Shown in pieces: positions 61,704 through 64,000 of a stretch of DNA of 64,000 nucleotides; position 1 is the first letter of the stretch; the number at the start of each line of letters is the position of its first letter. The position numbers and the translations under genes were made by a program. The notes beneath the pieces are model-generated. The model was not told where the DNA came from and made no database searches. It saw only the letters and a program-made list of their open reading frames with translations. Location of the stretch: NCBI RefSeq assembly GCF_002251855.1, contig NZ_NOXW01000012.1, positions 1-64,000 on the forward strand, given 5' to 3'. The stretch comes from Rhodoferax sp. TH121. Lineage in GTDB: Bacteria > Pseudomonadota > Gammaproteobacteria > Burkholderiales > Burkholderiaceae_C.

Positions 61704-62441
61704 ATGCTGTTTTTTTCTGCGTTAAACCCATCTGCCGTCGCGCGCGGCCTGGGCGTTCTTGCTTTGGTGTGCATGGGTATGTCGTCGGTGCATGCGCAAG
61801 ACGCTGGTTTGGAAGCACTGCGGCAAGAAGCCCAGCGCTGGGCCAATGAGGCGGTCCTGAAGTCCCAGCCACCGGGCGTAAATTTGCGGATGCGGGCCGA
61901 GGTCGGGGCGCTGGACAGTCGCCTGCGCTTGGCCCCTTGCGGCAATATCGAACCGCATTTGCCCGCCGGGGCCCGTTTGTGGGGTCGTAGCCGCGTGGGC
62001 TTGCGGTGTGTGGATGGGGTGACCCGCTGGAACATTACCTTGCCCGTGGTGGTGAGCGCGACGGGCAAGGCCTGGGTCATGCGAGGCCATGTGGCAGCAG
62101 GGGCATTGGTCACCGAGTCGGATGTGATGGAGGCCGATGTGGACTGGGCGGAAGAGCCCAGCCCCGTGTTGGCGGACCGCAACCAATGGGTGGGGCAGAC
62201 CGCCGCCCGCCTCCTGAGCACAGGGCAAACCCTGCGCCAAGGCATGGTCAAGCCCGCTCAAGTATTCCAAGCCGGCGCGTCCGTGCGGGTGCTGGCACAG
62301 GGTGCCGGTTTCCAGGTCAGCAGCCAAGCCCAAGCGCTGTCTGCTGGGGTGGTTGGACAACCGGCCCGTGTGCGCATGGAGAATGGCCGCGTAGCCTCAG
62401 GCATTGTGCTGGATATGCGTACAGTCAAAATAGAGCTCTGA
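61704..62441 (+). CDS. flgA: Flagellar P-ring assembly chaperone FlgA
   Basis: The 245-residue periplasmic protein has a signal peptide (ending SSVHAQ) and a SAF domain in which PVVVSATGKAWVMRGHVAAGALVTESDV is visible, then LADRNQWVGQTAARLLSTGQTLRQGMVKPAQ. It helps FlgI assemble. The divergent position relative to flgB is typical. GGAG lies 6 bases before the ATG. Confidence 0.94.
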   Translation: MLFFSALNPSAVARGLGVLALVCMGMSSVHAQDAGLEALRQEAQRWANEAVLKSQPPGVNLRMRAEVGALDSRLRLAPCGNIEPHLPAGARLWGRSRVGLRCVDGVTRWNITLPVVVSATGKAWVMRGHVAAGALVTESDVMEADVDWAEEPSPVLADRNQWVGQTAARLLSTGQTLRQGMVKPAQVFQAGASVRVLAQGAGFQVSSQAQALSAGVVGQPARVRMENGRVASGIVLDMRTVKIEL

Positions 62442-62466
62442 ACGGCCTTATTTGTGCAAAAAGCCC

Positions 62467-62493
62467 TAAAGTCAGTCATGATGCGGCCGATAA
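62467..62493 (+). promoter_or_regulatory. Sigma-28 (FliA) promoter of flgMN
   Basis: TAAAGTCA (62467-62474), 11 bases, GCCGATAA (62486-62493). This fits the enteric FliA consensus TAAAGTTT-N11-GCCGATAA in the right spacing, with a predicted transcript start near 62500, about 36 bp before the flgM ATG. Confidence 0.88.
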
Positions 62494-62535
62494 CTACCGT
62501 ACGAGGCTACGCCTACCGTAGTTTTGGAGAACGCG

Positions 62536-62868
62536 ATGAAAATAGGTCAACCCACAGATATCCCTGCTTCCGTATCGCCCACGGTGTCTGGTGCAGCCCA
62601 AAAAGCGGCCCAGAACGCCAACGCGAGCACTGCCGCCACCAGCAAGGCGACGCAAAGCACGCGCGCAGCGGGCGTGGCCGTGACCGTCTCGACGTTGGCG
62701 CGCTCGCTGGAGAAAACCGAGCGCAGCGAGTCTGCAGACATCGACACCCAGAAAGTGGCCAGCGTGAAAGCCTCCATCCAAGATGGCACCTACGTGGTCA
62801 ATGCCGAAGCCATTGCCGACAAGCTCTTGTCCAACGCGCAGGAAATGCTGAACCGCTCGGTGCGGTAA
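62536..62868 (+). CDS. flgM: Anti-sigma-28 factor FlgM
   Basis: The 110-residue protein binds and holds FliA until the hook is complete, when it is exported. The N-terminus MKIGQPTDI fits the FlgM family; residues 50-110 (VAVTVSTLARSLEKTERSESADIDTQKVASVKASIQDGTYVVNAEAIADKLL) carry the sigma-binding region. GGAGA lies 5 bases before the ATG. It is directly behind a sigma-28 promoter, giving a feedback loop. Confidence 0.93.
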   Translation: MKIGQPTDIPASVSPTVSGAAQKAAQNANASTAATSKATQSTRAAGVAVTVSTLARSLEKTERSESADIDTQKVASVKASIQDGTYVVNAEAIADKLLSNAQEMLNRSVR

Positions 62869-62907
62869 ACAGGTCCTGCGCACTCATTGAAGTGCGAGGA
62901 ACCTGAT

Positions 62908-63291
62908 ATGTCCCAACCTACCTTGGAATCTTTGCTCAGTGCGCTTGAGGCGCAGCTGGGTTTTTTGTCATTGGCGCTCAAAACCGGGGAGGTCGACGAC
63001 ATGGCAGTCCAGGCACAAAGCTTCCAGTCCTTCGTGGTGGAGGCCAATGCCTTGCTCGATCCCTGGAAGCCCTTGGGGCCTCATCTGCAGAGTGCCGAGG
63101 CAGCGCGTTTGCGGGCGTTGGCTGCGGGCTTGGCCCAAGTGCGTGAACAGATGCTGCGACGCCACGCGCTGGTGGAGCAGGCCTTGCACATGGTGGTGCC
63201 CGCCATGAACACGCCGGTGTATGCCGCTGCTGCGGGGCCTTATGGTGCCGGCGCGAAATCGTCTGGCCGTTTTCAGGTATTGAGCGCCTAA
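62908..63291 (+). CDS. flgN: FlgN-type flagellar export chaperone
   Basis: The 127-residue helical protein follows flgM by 39 bp and has the FlgN pattern of a long N-terminal helix (LESLLSALEAQLGFLSLALKTGEVDDM) and a Gly-rich C-terminal tail. FlgN binds FlgK and FlgL before export. GAGGA precedes the ATG. The name follows position and pattern. Confidence 0.82.
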   Translation: MSQPTLESLLSALEAQLGFLSLALKTGEVDDMAVQAQSFQSFVVEANALLDPWKPLGPHLQSAEAARLRALAAGLAQVREQMLRRHALVEQALHMVVPAMNTPVYAAAAGPYGAGAKSSGRFQVLSA

Positions 63292-63300
63292 AAACTGCGC

Positions 63301-64000
63301 TCAATGTGCGCGCATCTTGGCGCGCAGGCGGGCAATGGATTGGCTGTGCAGTTGGCAGACACGTGACTCTGTCACGTCCAGCACCGCTGCGATTTCCTTG
63401 AGGTTCATGTCTTGCTCGTAGTACATGCTCATGATGTACTGCTCACGTTCAGGCAGTGTTTTGATCGCTGCCACCAGAGATTCCCGCAGGCGCTGGTCGC
63501 GCAGCATGTTCAGGGGGTCCGCATCAGCATCTGCCACGTGCCGATCAAGAAAAGTGTCATCGTCGTCGTCGCGACGCGACATGTCCTCGAGATAAACAAG
63601 TTGTGTGCCGCGAACTTTGCCTAACAGGCTCTGGTAGTCGGCCAGGCTCATGCCAAGCTCGGTCGCAATTTCGGATTCTGCGGGGCTACGTCCCAACTTG
63701 TGCTCCAAGCGGCGCAATGCCACTTCAATTTCCTTCTGGCTCTTGCGTGAGCCTCGCGACATCCAGTCGTTTTCACGCAGCTCGTCGAGCATGGCTCCGC
63801 GGATACGCTGGGTGGCAAATGTCTCGAACTGAACTCCTTGGGACGCTTCGTACCGCGTCAGCGCATCGGACAACCCTATCAGGCCGACCTGGATTAGATC
63901 ATCCACCTCAACGCTGGGGGGCAGTTTGGCCATCATATGGTGCGCCAAACGCCGCACCAGTGGCTGGTACTGCTTGATCAGCGCGCTGCGGTCGAGCTGG
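63301..64000 (-). CDS. fliA: RNA polymerase sigma-28 factor FliA (5' end outside window)
   Basis: The visible 232 residues show region 2 (VEVDDLIQVGLIGLSDALTRYEASQGVQFETFATQRIRGAMLDELRENDW), region 3 and region 4 (LPEREQYIMSMYYEQDMNLKEIAAVLDVTESRVCQLHSQSI), all as in FliA. The frame is open to the window end, so only the first residues are missing. It directs late flagellar promoters such as the one ahead of flgM. It converges on flgN with a 9-bp gap. Confidence 0.95.
   Translation of the reverse strand, partial: QLDRSALIKQYQPLVRRLAHHMMAKLPPSVEVDDLIQVGLIGLSDALTRYEASQGVQFETFATQRIRGAMLDELRENDWMSRGSRKSQKEIEVALRRLEHKLGRSPAESEIATELGMSLADYQSLLGKVRGTQLVYLEDMSRRDDDDDTFLDRHVADADADPLNMLRDQRLRESLVAAIKTLPEREQYIMSMYYEQDMNLKEIAAVLDVTESRVCQLHSQSIARLRAKMRAH

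Noticed and set aside
1-64000. CRISPR arrays, insertion sequences, integrases, prophage genes
   Set aside because: No regularly spaced repeats, transposase, integrase or phage structural genes were seen in the window.

Overview
The window is chromosomal DNA of a betaproteobacterium, most likely a member of the Comamonadaceae (Rhodoferax/Polaromonas/Acidovorax-like). This is judged from the tuf-trnW-secE-nusG-rplKAJL-rpoBC order, the rsmB-DUF4390-NtrY-NtrX cluster, the high GC content, the flagellar flgA/flgB-L and flgMN layout, and two kinds of small dispersed repeat. No database search was possible, so the genus is an inference.

Layout. 1-12.3 kb (+): end of tuf, tRNA-Trp, then the transcription/translation operon secE, nusG, rplK, rplA, rplJ, rplL, rpoB, rpoC with an L10-type leader, hairpins before rpoB and a strong terminator after rpoC. 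12.4-17.9 kb (+): a LemA-like protein, rsmB, a DUF4390 exported protein, an NtrY-type sensor kinase and a response regulator with receiver and Fis domains only, then tRNA-Phe. 18-37 kb: mostly housekeeping genes (pldA, rep-type helicase, AEC transporter, priA, hemE, CoA-binding protein, dsbD, DUF167, an orphan hybrid-topology histidine kinase, creatininase family, CapA family, amtB, histidine phosphatase), with one AT-rich SUKH-like gene that looks acquired. 38.1-46.7 kb (-): an unbroken run of eleven tightly packed genes for amino-acid-type chemistry and export (four LysE exporters, one EamA exporter, a fold-type II PLP dehydratase, two PhzF proteins, a GST, a fold-type I aminotransferase, a cupin). 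A MocR/GntR-aminotransferase regulator faces away from it and leads a short + strand set (DUF4087, NIPSNAP, GNAT). 49.5-64 kb: flagellar genes, flgB-L on the minus strand ending in an HDOD protein, then flgA, flgM and flgN on the plus strand and the sigma-28 gene fliA (truncated at the window edge) convergent to them.

How it works together. The left part makes the RNA polymerase core, ribosomal stalk and Sec translocon subunit. The right part is the rod-hook-ring section of the flagellum plus its late-gene switch: FlgM (anti-sigma) is under a near-perfect sigma-28 promoter, and fliA lies 0.4 kb away. The middle holds a candidate amino-acid-derivative modification and efflux operon controlled by a MocR protein.

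The most unusual observation is a ~65-bp dispersed repeat present in about eleven copies between 19.6 and 49.5 kb. It lies both in spacers and in frame inside genes. In forward orientation it encodes the signal peptides of PldA and DsbD and a hydrophobic segment before the DsbD thioredoxin domain. In reverse orientation it encodes a hydrophilic linker in both PhzF proteins and in the MocR regulator.
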